Positions 53,941 through 64,000 of a stretch of DNA of 64,000 bases are shown one piece after another. The first letter of the stretch is position 1; each line of letters starts with the position of its first letter. The stretch is taken from contig JASFXZ010000003.1 in assembly GCA_032209605.1 (NCBI GenBank), positions 37,598,762-37,662,761 of the forward strand, given 5' to 3'. Origin of the DNA: Mactromeris polynyma (Eukaryota > Mollusca > Bivalvia > Venerida > Mactridae). The position numbers were made by a program, and so were the translations under genes. The notes beneath the pieces are model-generated. The model did not search any database and was not told the origin of the DNA. It was given only the letters and a program-made list of their open reading frames with translations.

Positions 53941-53953
53941 AACATATTGAAGA

Positions 53954-54215
53954 CAGGTCCTATGGCTTTATTCATAATCATTATGAGATTGAAACTCTGT
54001 CATATACTTTGATATGTTAAATGTTCCTTTTGCTCCTACGTTGCGATAACATCATAGATTTTGATAAAACTTGGCGAAACTGCACAGATGGTAACAACAA
54101 CCATGCAGATAAAATTTCATTAACTATAGATTCAATGAAAAAATACGGGTAAATTTCGCGAATTAAAAGTCTAAGTCCGAGTGTCAGTCTTAAAACGTTT
54201 GCGAATAATCCCCTG
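53954..54215. mobile_element. Diverged hAT-like MITE related to 6255-6508
   Basis: It begins CAGGTCCTATGGCTTTATTC and ends GCGAATAATCCCCTG, with the shared interior motifs TTTTGCTCCTA and AAAGTCTAAGTCCGAG. No clean target duplication remains. Confidence 0.65.
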
Positions 54216-54344
54216 AAGTTTGAGAATCCGACAAAATATAAATAAAATGTATTTGCCTGGCTCTTAAAATACTGAAAGAAGAATGGCCTTTATGTTACCT
54301 GCAACAGGCTTAAATTAGCTGCTGTTTGTTATGATTTTCTTGTC

Positions 54345-54613
54345 AATAATGGAGGCCATTTTTAAAACATGGAGCATAACTTCTTGGCTATGTCGCCACT
54401 CCAAGTAAGCGTAACATCCCCTGCTTTCAAAATGGCGGATATTTACAGTAAGAATGACATCCCTTATTTCAAATAGCTGCCATTTCGAAATAGGGAATAT
54501 CAATCTTATCTTACTTAGCCCATATTTTAAAATTAAGGGACATTACTCTTGTCAGTAATGGAGACCATTTTGAAAACTGATTGGCTGTCACTTGTATTAA
54601 AAGTCACCCTGCT
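54345..54613. repeat. AAAATGGCGG/CCATTTTGAA satellite, left part
   Basis: A partial copy of the satellite that resumes at 57174, with the same order of motifs: GGAGGCCATTTTTAAAA, CACTCCAAGTAAG, CTGCTTTCAAAATGGCGGAT, then GACATTACTCTTGTCAGTAATGG. It is separated from the main array by the LINE insertion. Confidence 0.85.
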
Positions 54614-57173
54614 ATACTCTTAAACATGGGGTTATAACTTGTATACCTTAAGGCGAAAAAGACAAGCATGTATTGCCCAACGTCTTAAAACAGTTTTAAC
54701 TAAATTGATCAGCGAAGACCAAACCGGTTTTTTATCAGGAAGATACATAGGTGATCATATTAGATAAGTTTATGACATTATGAACTATACGGAAGAACAA
54801 AATATACCAGGAATGCTTCTGTTAATTGATTTTGCAACTTCTTTTGACTCAGTTTCATGGTCTTTCATGTACAAAGTTTTTGATTTTTTAATCTAGTAGA
54901 AAACTTCACAAAATGGGTAAAACTATTTTATACGAACATCCAATCAAGTATTACTATTAATGGACATCTATCCGACTGGTTTAATTAATATTGAAAGAGG
55001 CTGCCGCCAAGGTGATCCCCTATCCCCTTTCATTTTCATTTTGTGTGCAGAATTCTTGCACTTCTTATGAAGAATAACATTAATATCAAAGGAATTATGT
55101 TGAATAACATAGAATTTCTTCTATCTCAATATGCAGATGATACCACTATCATGCTAGCTGGAACTGAAAAATCTCTTCAAAATTCCATGCAAACTTTAGA
55201 ATGTTATGCTAAACTTTCAGGCCTAAACATCAATATAGAAAAAACAAAAGTAATATGGATAGGATCCATGAAAGGATGTAATCTTAGATTTTGTCCAGAA
55301 TATGATCTTTCATGGGAATCTGAATGTTTTAAGCTTCTTGGAGTTAATTTTACCACCAATTTACATAATATACTAGATGCGAATTATAATTCAAAAACAG
55401 AAGAAATCAAATCGCTATTCACTCATTGGTCAAAAGAATAATTTCTCCCATTGGAAAAAATGTTGTCATCAAAACATTAGCACTATCAAAAATAAATCAC
55501 CTCATATTAAGTCTATCGAACCCAAATGCTAATATTATTAAATCCATACAAAACTCCTTTTTTAAATTTCTTTGGAATTCTGGACCGGATAAAGTAAAAA
55601 GAAATATTATTACTCAAACTTATGAGTGTGGAGGAATTAGAATGGCCAATATGGATTTATTTACGACTTCCTTAAAAATTACTTGGGTCAGGAGATTACT
55701 GTCCTATAATACAAAATACTTCAATCAAGTTTCAAGTATGTGTCCTTTTCTTTCAAAGTTTAGTAAATTTGGTGACGATTTCTTGAAAACCAAAATCCCA
55801 ACTATAAGAAACCAATTTTGGAAAAATGTTTTTGAATGTCTTTTAATCCTTATGAGAAATTCCACAAAAATGGAGTGATTTTTGCTCACTGCCTGTATGG
55901 CATAATTTCATGTTTAAAGTTGGTGGAAATAGTGTTTGCTACACCAGATTTGTTAATGCGGGTGTGATTTTAGTCAATGACTTCTTAGACGGAAATGGAA
56001 ATTTGCTCTCATTTAACGATTTTTTGAATAAATACATTATCAATACAAATTTTCTACAATAAGAAAACATTATATGGTCTATCAGAAGGTTCTTAGCTCT
56101 TATGTCTTTTCCCCACTTTGGAATAAAAGAAGAAAATCCTTTGCAACCATTTAGTACGAAAATCATCAACAATCGAAGCAAAGGTTGCAGATACATTTAT
56201 GATTTTTTAAACAAAGCTAATACTGTTCCCAATGCTAGAATAAAATGGAACGATGAATTAAACTTAAATGTTGACTTCAACTGGAAATATACATACAGAT
56301 CACCATTTACAGTTCAAGACTACAATGGTTCCAATTTAAAATGAACCACAGGATTCTTGGAACTAATCACTTATTACACAAAATGGGAATTAAAACTGTC
56401 AATTTATGTTCGTTTTGCAACAGACAAAGTGAAACTATAAAACATCTCCTCTGGGATTGTCAATATTATTTCTCTTACTGGGAGGAAGTCAAAAGATGGA
56501 TCAGCCTAAAATGTCCCGAGACTACTCCGAATAGGACAATTAATACAGATATTATTTTAGGTAATGACAAATTTGATTTGATAAGGAAACAATGAATATA
56601 ATTATCTTGGCCAAATATAACTTATACCACTGCAAGTTACAAAATATAACTCCAACTATTAATTCATTTAAAAATCAAGTTAACATACTGCTAAAGACTG
56701 CATTGTATATTGCAAAAAAGATAACAAAATGCTTAAATTTGACAATGAATGGAGAAAATATTCACCATTGATGACAAACTAAAGATTAATATTCAGACAT
56801 ATACAGAAACCTAGTCTGCCCAAAACTGCCCCCCCCCCCCTTTTTCTAAGTAAATTTTGAAATCCTGAGTTTGAACCTAAGACTAGTAATAATTCAACAA
56901 AAAATATACTACTCCAATTGTGACATTGCACCTTTTTATTTCACATTTTTTATAGTTTTTTTTCAAAACACTAAGTTACATGAATCCGCTTGCTTATAGG
57001 TACTAAGAAAAAGCACTAAGCTTTAACAATAAGAAACTTGTATCACTAATATGTTATTAATATTCTGTGTATAATGTTAAAATATTCAATTGTACCTGAT
57101 TATTTATGTAACTGTCAAAAAACAAAATAAACAAGGTTACCCTAGCGGGAGCCTGAAAGAAAAAAAGAAGAAA
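54614..57173 (+). mobile_element. 5'-truncated L1/Tx1-like LINE inserted in satellite
   Basis: The 15-bp target duplication AAAAGTCACCCTGCT stands at 54599-54613 and 57174-57188. Frames include RT motifs LLIDFATSFDSVSW, GCRQGDPLSPFIFILCAEF and SQYADDTTIM, then a C-terminal CSFCNRQSETIKHLLWDC knuckle. The main open pieces are 55043-55441, 55426-55878 and 56341-56595, with stops and shifts between them. The 3' end is A-rich (57155-57177). Only the RT and C-terminal region remain; the endonuclease part and ORF1 are lost. Confidence 0.9.
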
Positions 57174-59545
57174 AAAAGTCACCCTGCTTTCAAAATGGTG
57201 GATATGTGCATTAAGAATGTTTCAAAATAACCGCCATATTGAAACAGGGAACGTCACTCTTCTCTTACTTAGCCTATATCTTGAAAATGAAATTATGGGA
57301 CATAACTCTTGTCAGTAATGACGGCCATAATTAAATTAGCAGACGTTACTCCTTGGCTTGGTCGTCTCTCCAAATAAGAATTACCTTCCCTGCTTTCAAA
57401 ATGGCGGAGAATTGTTGTAGGGGTAAACCGCCCCTTCTGCATAATGGCTCACATTGCATAGTGAGTTTCCCCGATTTCAGAATGCTCGCAGTTATGATAC
57501 AGGAGACGTCACGCTTACGCTACCAAGTCTCCATTTTGAAGTTAATGGTTGTAACTTGTTTTTTAATGGCGGCAATTTTGTATATATGGGACATCATCCT
57601 TTCTAGCTTGGTCAACATTCTAAAGATAAGTAACCTCCCCTGCTTTCATGGTGGATATGAAGTACGTGTGATTTCCCCTCCTAGTGATGTCAGCCATTTT
57701 GAATATAAGAGACATAACTTAACCTTCCTTTGCTGCCTCTAGTAATAAGAGTAATTCCCCCTGCTTTCAAAATGGTGGATATTTGCAGTAAAAAATGACC
57801 TCCCTGTTTCAAAATTACCGTCGTTTTGAAAAAGGGAACGTCAATTTTAGCTTACAAATCCTACATTATGAAATAAAGGGACATTATTCTCATCAATAAT
57901 GGCAGTCATTTTGAAAATAGGGGACATAACTCCTTGGCTTGGTCACTGCTCCAAATAAGAGTAACCTCCCCTGCTTTCAAAACAGTGGACATTTGCAACA
58001 AGAATGACCTCCCCAGTTTCCAATTACCGCCATTTTGAAATAGGGAACGTCAAACTTATCTTCCTTGGCCTACATTTTAAAAGGGCATTACTCTTGTCAG
58101 TAATGGCGGCGATTTTTAAAGTAGGTGGCTTAACTTCTTGGCTCGGTTGTCTTACTAAATAAGAGTTACCTCCCCTGTTTTCAAAATGCCGGATATTTAC
58201 TGTAAGAATAACCACCCCTTCTTCATTATGACTGACATTCATAGTTAAGCACGAGTTACCTTGATTTCAGAATGGCAACAGTTTTGATACAGGGGACGGC
58301 TCTCTTTCGCTACCAAGTCTCCATTTTGAAGTAAATGAATGTTACTCTTGTGTTTAATGGCGGCCATTTTGTATAAAGGGGACATCATTCTATCTAGCTT
58401 GGTCAGCAATCTAAAGATAATTGACCTCCCCTGCTTTCAAAATGGTGGATATGAAGTATGAGTTACCTCTCCTTCCAGTAATGTCAGCCATTTTGAAAAT
58501 AGGGGACATAACTCATTGATTTAGCCGTCACTCAAACTAAGGGTAATCTACCCTGCTTTCAAAATAGCGGATATTTGCAATAAGAATGACCTCCCCCTTT
58601 TCAAATTACCGCCATTTTGATATAGGGAATGTCGATCTTACCTTAATTAGCCAACATTTGGAAATTGAGGGACATTACTCCTTGGCTTCGTCGCCACTCC
58701 AAATAAGAGTAACCTCCCCCGCTTTCAGAATGACTGGCATTTGATGTGAAAGTAACTTCCCATTCATCAAATGGCTGACATTCACATTACGTGAGATCTC
58801 CCCCGATTTCAGAATGGTGGCAGTTTTGATGGGATGTCACTCTTACGCTACTATGCATTCATTTTTGAAATAAAGTTCGTTACTCTGGTAATCAATTGTG
58901 GCCGTTTTGTATATAGGGGGATGTCATTCTATCTAGCTTGGTCAGCATTTCAAATGAAAGTAACATTCCATGCTTTCAAACTGGAAAAATATAAAGTACG
59001 AGTGACCTCCCCTCCCAGTAATGTCAGATATTTTGATTAGGGTACACAACTTTACCTTACTTTGCTGCCACTTGTAATAAGAGTAACCTCCCTTAATCTA
59101 AAATTATGGAAATTCGCAGTCTCAGTGACCCCCAATCTCATTGAAATCATCCCCTAACTTTAGCTCCATTACTTTCCGCTGTTAGGATCAGACTACACTC
59201 CGTAAGAGGTCACGTTCATATAACCTCTCTAAAAATAGATATGCGTAAGCAGGTGCTCGTTTGTGGTCCAATGAAACTTCTCCTTACAAAACCGTGTTTG
59301 TCGTCTTTCTCAAAATGTTTTGCACAGACGTTCTTCGTTTATTTGGGGTTTCTGTTTATACTGTTTTTAACGTCCTTCCTGCCGCTTCCGGTTATAGATA
59401 TTTCCAAAAACGAAACACGTTGCGAATTGCACTCATTTTTCAAACAAGAGATATAACTCTTACTTGGCCTAATGAACAAGTGTGAGTAATCTACCCTGCT
59501 TTGGTGGAAATTGACAGCAAATATAGCATCCCCCGATTTCATAAT
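57174..59545. repeat. AAAATGGCGG/CCATTTTGAA satellite, main array with ~787-bp higher-order period
   Basis: The anchor motif TGCTTTCAAAATGG (or a close variant) recurs at 57185, 57391, 57641, 57762, 57972, 58176, 58432, 58554, 58720 and 58971. The spacings 206, 250, 121, 210, then 204, 256, 122, 166, then 251 define a four-block higher-order unit of about 787 bp. One block is lost before 58720. Short palindromic pieces such as AATGGCGGCCATTTTG occur throughout. Open frames here are repeat shadows. Confidence 0.88.
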
Positions 59546-59572
59546 GGTAACCCTTTTGACAACATGGGACCA

Positions 59573-59679
59573 CAGGTACTTGAAACAAACTATTTGAATG
59601 TTCTTTGTGGCCTATTTACTAAAATAAGATTCGTAAATAGGTCATATAGAACATTAAAATATTTTGTTTTAAGTACCTG
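59573..59679. mobile_element. Foldback MITE, ~47-bp arms
   Basis: CAGGTACTTGAAACAAACTA at the left is mirrored by CAGGTACTTAAAACAAAATA read from the right. Pairing continues to GGCCTATTTAC/GACCTATTTAC, leaving a loop of about a dozen bases. A transcript would form a long hairpin. Confidence 0.82.
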
Positions 59680-59854
59680 TTATCGAGTCTAAAACATGGT
59701 AAAACACAATTCGACATGAAATAGAGTATTACTTTCATAAACACATAAAGGTGAGCTACACATATTCGTGATTTTAAGGTCACGTGTTACGGGTGACCAT
59801 AGAAACCAACGTATAAAATGTATGTGTACGACAAAGACACTCTACACCAGCCTT

Positions 59855-60470
59855 GCGTTCGGTTAAGACTAACACACGCTCGAGATACAAAACTGTGCAC
59901 GCGTTTTGCTACTGAACGCAGTTTGCCAAAAAGTGTGCGTCCACTCGCTCGAGCACTTCGAGGTAGCACGCGAATTTGAGAGCCGAACATTGCGTTCAGT
60001 TACGGCTAACTGTCGCTCAAGTTTTGTTTTGTATCCCTGACCCACCGTATCACATTGTATGAACACGGGGAACCAAATCACAAAATAAACGCAGGGCTGG
60101 TTCCCTGTCTTTACTGTCTTTGAGGACCAGAATACAAACGAGGCAGCCTAGCGTTCGGAAAAGGCTAACAGTCGCTCACGTTACGAAACTGTGCACACGT
60201 TTTTCTACTGAACGCACTCTTTGCCAAATAGTATGCGCGCACTGTACGCGCACTCGCTAACGCAACTCCGAGGTAGCAAGCGCAATTTGTGAGCCGAACA
60301 CTGCGTTCAGTTATGACTAACAGTCACTCACATTGTGTCTTATTTCCCTGGCCACCGCGTATCACTTTGACTGTACACGGGGAACCAAATTACAAAATGA
60401 AAGGAGGGCTGGTTCCCTGCCTTTACTGTATTTCAGACAGTGAACCAGAGTACAAACGAGGCGGTCAATA
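59855..60470. repeat. Tandem dimer of a ~296-bp dispersed repeat
   Basis: GCGTTCGG..GGCTAACAGTCGCTC..ACTGTGCAC starts at 59855 and again at 60151, and both units contain CACGGGGAACCAAAT and GGGCTGGTTCCCTG. The segment is locally GC-richer than its surroundings. Part of it recurs in inverted orientation inside the copine-like units at 25970 and 36757. Confidence 0.8.
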
Positions 60471-61206
60471 CACTTGTTAGCGACGCGAACTGTGAGAGGC
60501 TTCCGTTAGCCGTAACTGAACGTACAGCAGCTGAGCATCTCGTGCATTTCCGTCTCACGGAATGAAAACACACCTGAGGAAGTAATTATTGAATTGGATA
60601 GCACGAAAGGTTCCCGTTATACTATGTGTACAATTACACCAGACATTACGATCTTTGACACGTTTTGTTGTAATAAAAATTATATCTATCATTCATGATA
60701 CATATCCTTGATTTTGTGGCAGGAATGGGTTAATTTCAAGATTAATTCTAACCCCTGGTCTCCAATTAAACACTATGTAATAATCATTGGTTTTACAGTA
60801 TAGATGTTTATATTGTGTGGTTCATTACATATCTTCTGGTAACATTTTATTATAATCATACTATGCTAGTCATTGCGTATTTTGTTGAACAGTGAGATGT
60901 TCATGAAGCATGAAAATCTCATGCTTTTGTCTCCAAAAAGGGTATAAAAGGCAGAGTTGCCAACACTCTGGGCTCAGGGGGTCAACAAAAATGCCTATAA
61001 GTACTTACGTGTACATGGTGACTGATGACCCTATGAACAAAAATAACGATATAACTCTGGGCTCAGTTCACGGACATTCACGAGGTAGATTTTACCCTTG
61101 TCACGAACTGTTACATTAAGGGTCTATTATGTTACTTTTGGGTGGGGTTCAAAATTAGTAAAGTCAAAATTCTGTTTAATCTCATCATAAATTTATGGCT
61201 GTTATG
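60471..61206. other. Spacer between the dimer repeat and the Tc1 element
   Basis: No convincing frame or repeat. TTCTGTTTA motifs flank the Tc1 insertion on both sides (61169, 62780) but are too short to define a duplication. Confidence 0.5.
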
Positions 61207-61208
61207 TA

Positions 61209-62765
61209 CACTGACCCAAAATGAAAACTTTATATCGATTTCAAAAGTATATATTTTGTTAATAAATATATATTCGGGGTTAATTTTTTCAATGCAATAT
61301 CAATGTGTTTATGTAATTTACAGGGAAAAGGTCAGACAATGCATATTTTTTTATGAATAATTAAGTGGAGAGGGGTCGAAATCAAAATTCCAGAAAAATG
61401 TAAATTATCACACAACATTTGGAGAAAAGAAAGTACTGACTGAGTGATTTTATAAGAAGCATCAGTAACCAGTGTGACCGCCATTTTCACGAATGCATTG
61501 GAGAATACGTCGCCTCATTGAATTTACGTAACGTAACCGCGTTTGGAATACGTTGCCATTCTAACACAAGTGCATTTTGGAGGTCATTTATGGTATCAAT
61601 TTGATGCTCGGACCTGGCTCTCCGACCCAATTCATCCCATATGTGTTCTATTGGATTCAAGTCTGGGGGTACAGCGGGCCTAGGCAAGACGTTAATATTA
61701 TTTTGAGCAAGGAATTGTGTAGTTATACGCGCCTTGTGAGGCGTTGCATTGTCATGCTGGAAAGTGCCAGGTCCGTTATTTTGCATGAATGGTATCATTG
61801 TATTGTTTAAAACATTGATATAACCTTGAGCATTAAGATTTCCTTGGATAATGATCAGATCAGTTTTCAGATTCCCTATTATCCCACCCCAGACCATAAT
61901 ACTACCACCACCAAATCTGTCTCTCTCCTGCATACAACAATCTGCAAGTCTTTAATTTCTACGGCGATAGATGCGTATTCTGCCATCTGCATGGCTGACA
62001 GTAAATCGTGACTCGTCGCTAAAAAGTATCGATTTCCACTGGTTGCGCGTGAAATGCAATGACGTCATGCCCATAACAGTCTGGCAGCTCGGTGACGAGC
62101 TGTCAAAATCTGTCCAGTATATGGACGACGAGAACGAATCGGAACACGGTTCTGTCTCAAACGGTTTATGATCGTCTGTGCATGAACCCCGAAACGCCGA
62201 GCAGTAAGGTTTTCTGGTAAAAAACGATTACGTAGGTGAGTCAACGTGATAACGCGATCAGTACGTAACGTTGTAGCACGTACGCGACCAGGTCTTGCAC
62301 GATCTCTGACAATTCCAGTAGTGTTGTACCGGTTCGCAAGATTATGAATAGTCTGTCTGGAGCAGCCAAAATGACGCGCTACGTTATTTACCATTGACCC
62401 CACCCGGAGCATACCAATAGCCTGGTTTCTCTGATCTTCAGAAAGACGTGGCATCACTAAATGCAATTGATTTTTAAAACAAATTCAATATGTTTTATCT
62501 GTGCTAAGTAGCAAATGGTTACTTGTCAGTGTAAAACCTGTAAGTGAAACCAATGTTGCTGCGCACGTGCAAAGTCAGGAAATGTTTTTCCTATTTGGAC
62601 GCATGAATATTAATATACCGGCGATTTTTAAAACAATTGCATAATCGATATATTCGCAATGAAATCGTGATAAACATGTGTAACACTTACAACAACATAC
62701 ATATACTAACAAAACAAATATTCAAAAAAATATGTAAAGTGTAAAGTTTTCATTTTGGGTCAGTG
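61209..62765 (-). mobile_element. Tc1-family DNA transposon, 1557 bp
   Basis: Terminal inverted repeats start CACTGACCCAAAATG at 61209 and mirror at 62765, with TA target duplications at 61207-61208 and 62766-62767. Length fits Tc1/mariner. The transposase lies on the minus strand and is broken. Confidence 0.93.
61487..62466 (-). pseudogene. Tc1-like DD34E transposase, inactivated
   Basis: The N-terminal piece (62065-62466) begins at a Met and contains MPRLSEDQRNQAIGML and two helix-turn-helix units (HFGCSRQTIHNL; RFGVHAQTIINRL) joined by a GRP-like RARPGR hook. The C-terminal piece (61487-61933) has the second Asp in FQHDNATPHKA and the Glu in LNPIEHIWDEL, exactly 34 residues apart. The first catalytic Asp (FSDESRF) is in another frame at 61934-62064, with an extra in-frame TAA. 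A frameshift and a nonsense mutation therefore kill the protein. Confidence 0.92.
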
Positions 62766-62998
62766 TAGGAAAGTTGAAATTCTGTTTATTAGATATATGT
62801 AAAACTAATGCTTAAATTATTATAGTACAAGAAATAAATCATTCAATCCTTATTTGTAGAAGTTGTATAGTCAATTTAAGTTAGTGTGAATACATTATAA
62901 ATACAATGAACCTGGGAAGCAGCAAAGCCTGTTACAATTTTACGAGAATATTAGGAATGGTTTCAAAGTTTAAGCTGTGTAGAGTTTCTACACAAACT

Positions 62999-64000
62999 AC
63001 GCCCTGTAAGTCCCTGTCTGTAATATGGCAGCAGCCACGAAAATACCATGTCTATAATATGGCAGTAGCCACGGAAATACCATGACTATAATATGACAGT
63101 AGCCACGAAAGTCCCTGTCTGTAATATGGCAGTAGCCACGAAAGTCCCTGTCTGTAATATGGCAGTAGCCACGAAAATACCATGTCTGTAATATGGCAGT
63201 AGCCACGAAAGTCCCTGTCTGTAATATGGCAGTAGCCACGAAAGTCCCTGTCTGTAATATGGCAGTAGCCACGAAAGTCCCTGTCTGTAATATGGCAGTA
63301 GCCACGAAAGTCCCTGTCTGTAATATGGCTGTAGCCACGAAAGTCCCTGTCTGTAATATGGCAGTAGCCACGAAAATACCATGACTATAATATGACAGTA
63401 GCCACGAAAGTTCCTGTCTGTAATATGGCAGTAGCCACGAAAATACCATGACTATAATATGACAGTAGCCACGAAAATCCCTGTCTATAATATGGCAGTG
63501 GCCACGAAAGTCCCTGTCTGTAATATGGCAGTAGCCACGAAAATACCATGTCTGTAATATGGCAGTAGCCACGAAAGTCCCTGTCTGTAATATGGCAGTA
63601 GCCACGAAAATACCAAGACTATAATATGACAGTAGCCACGAAAATACCATGTCTGTAATATGACAGTAGCCACGAAAATACCATGTCTGTAATATGACAG
63701 TAGCCACGAAAGTCCCTGTCTGTAATATGACAGTAGCCACGAAAATACCATGTCTGTAATATGACAGTAGCCACGAAAGTCCCTGTCTGTAATATGGCAG
63801 TAGCCACGAAAGTCCCTGTCTGTAATATGGCAGTAGCCACGAAAATACCATGTCTGTAATATGACAGTAGCCACGAAAGTCCCTGTCTGTAATATGGCAG
63901 TAGCCACGAAAGTCCCTGTCTGTAATATGGCAGTAGCCACGAAAGTCCCTGTCTGTAATATGGCAGTAGCCACGAAAATACCATGTCTGTAATATGACAG
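62999..64000. repeat. 33/34-bp two-variant minisatellite, running off the window end
   Basis: About 30 tandem units of CCACGAAAGTCCCTGTCTG plus TAATATGGCAGTAG (33 bp), interspersed with a 34-bp form in which the variable part is CCACGAAAATACCATGTCTG. A further polymorphism is GGCAGTAG against GACAGTAG. The 33-bp period is a multiple of three, so long open frames appear on both strands; they change frame at each 34-bp unit and are not genes. Confidence 0.95.

Noticed and set aside
62997..63984. Long open frames (up to 284 codons) on both strands
   Set aside because: They are translations of the 33/34-bp minisatellite in several frames, with no start context, domain or splice signal.

Overview
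The window looks like nuclear DNA of an invertebrate, most likely a bivalve mollusc. It is AT-rich, has short exons with GT..AG introns, is full of non-LTR retrotransposon, Tc1, MITE and tRNA-SINE debris, and carries several minisatellites. No bacterial-type operon is present. The bivalve assignment rests on the feel of the repeat families and is an inference.

The core (about 19404-51781) is a head-to-tail triplication. Each unit carries one minus-strand, five-exon gene for a 293-residue copine/RGLG-type von Willebrand A protein: exon sets 20251-26794, 29721-39488 and 42219-48415. Exon sizes (226, 101, 117, 132 and 306 nt) are identical in the three copies, all splice sites are GT..AG, all frames are open and the MIDAS metal-binding residues are kept, so all three appear functional. 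The units differ by later events. Unit B gained a 1.87 kb DNA transposon nested in an older MITE and a truncated LINE. Unit C had a segment upstream of its gene replaced by about 1.9 kb of SINE-rich DNA. The 32-bp minisatellite in intron 1 varies in length.

The left flank (1-19 kb) is mostly non-coding. It holds the last two exons of a gene for a single-pass membrane protein with a very acidic tail (4967-5064 and 8288-8520, minus), whose last intron contains about 20 copies of a 46-bp repeat, and one convincing first coding exon of unknown function (13739-14042, minus). Several MITEs are scattered here.

The right flank (51.8-64 kb) is repeat-dominated. It has a satellite with a higher-order period of about 787 bp built from AAAATGGCGG/CCATTTTGAA motifs, split by an L1/Tx1-like LINE with a 15-bp target-site duplication. 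It also has a foldback MITE, a tandem dimer repeat, a dead Tc1 element (61209-62765) and a 33/34-bp two-variant minisatellite that runs off the end.

The functional content is therefore a young paralogous vWA family plus two partial genes. The rest is repeat biology that records the order of duplication and insertion.
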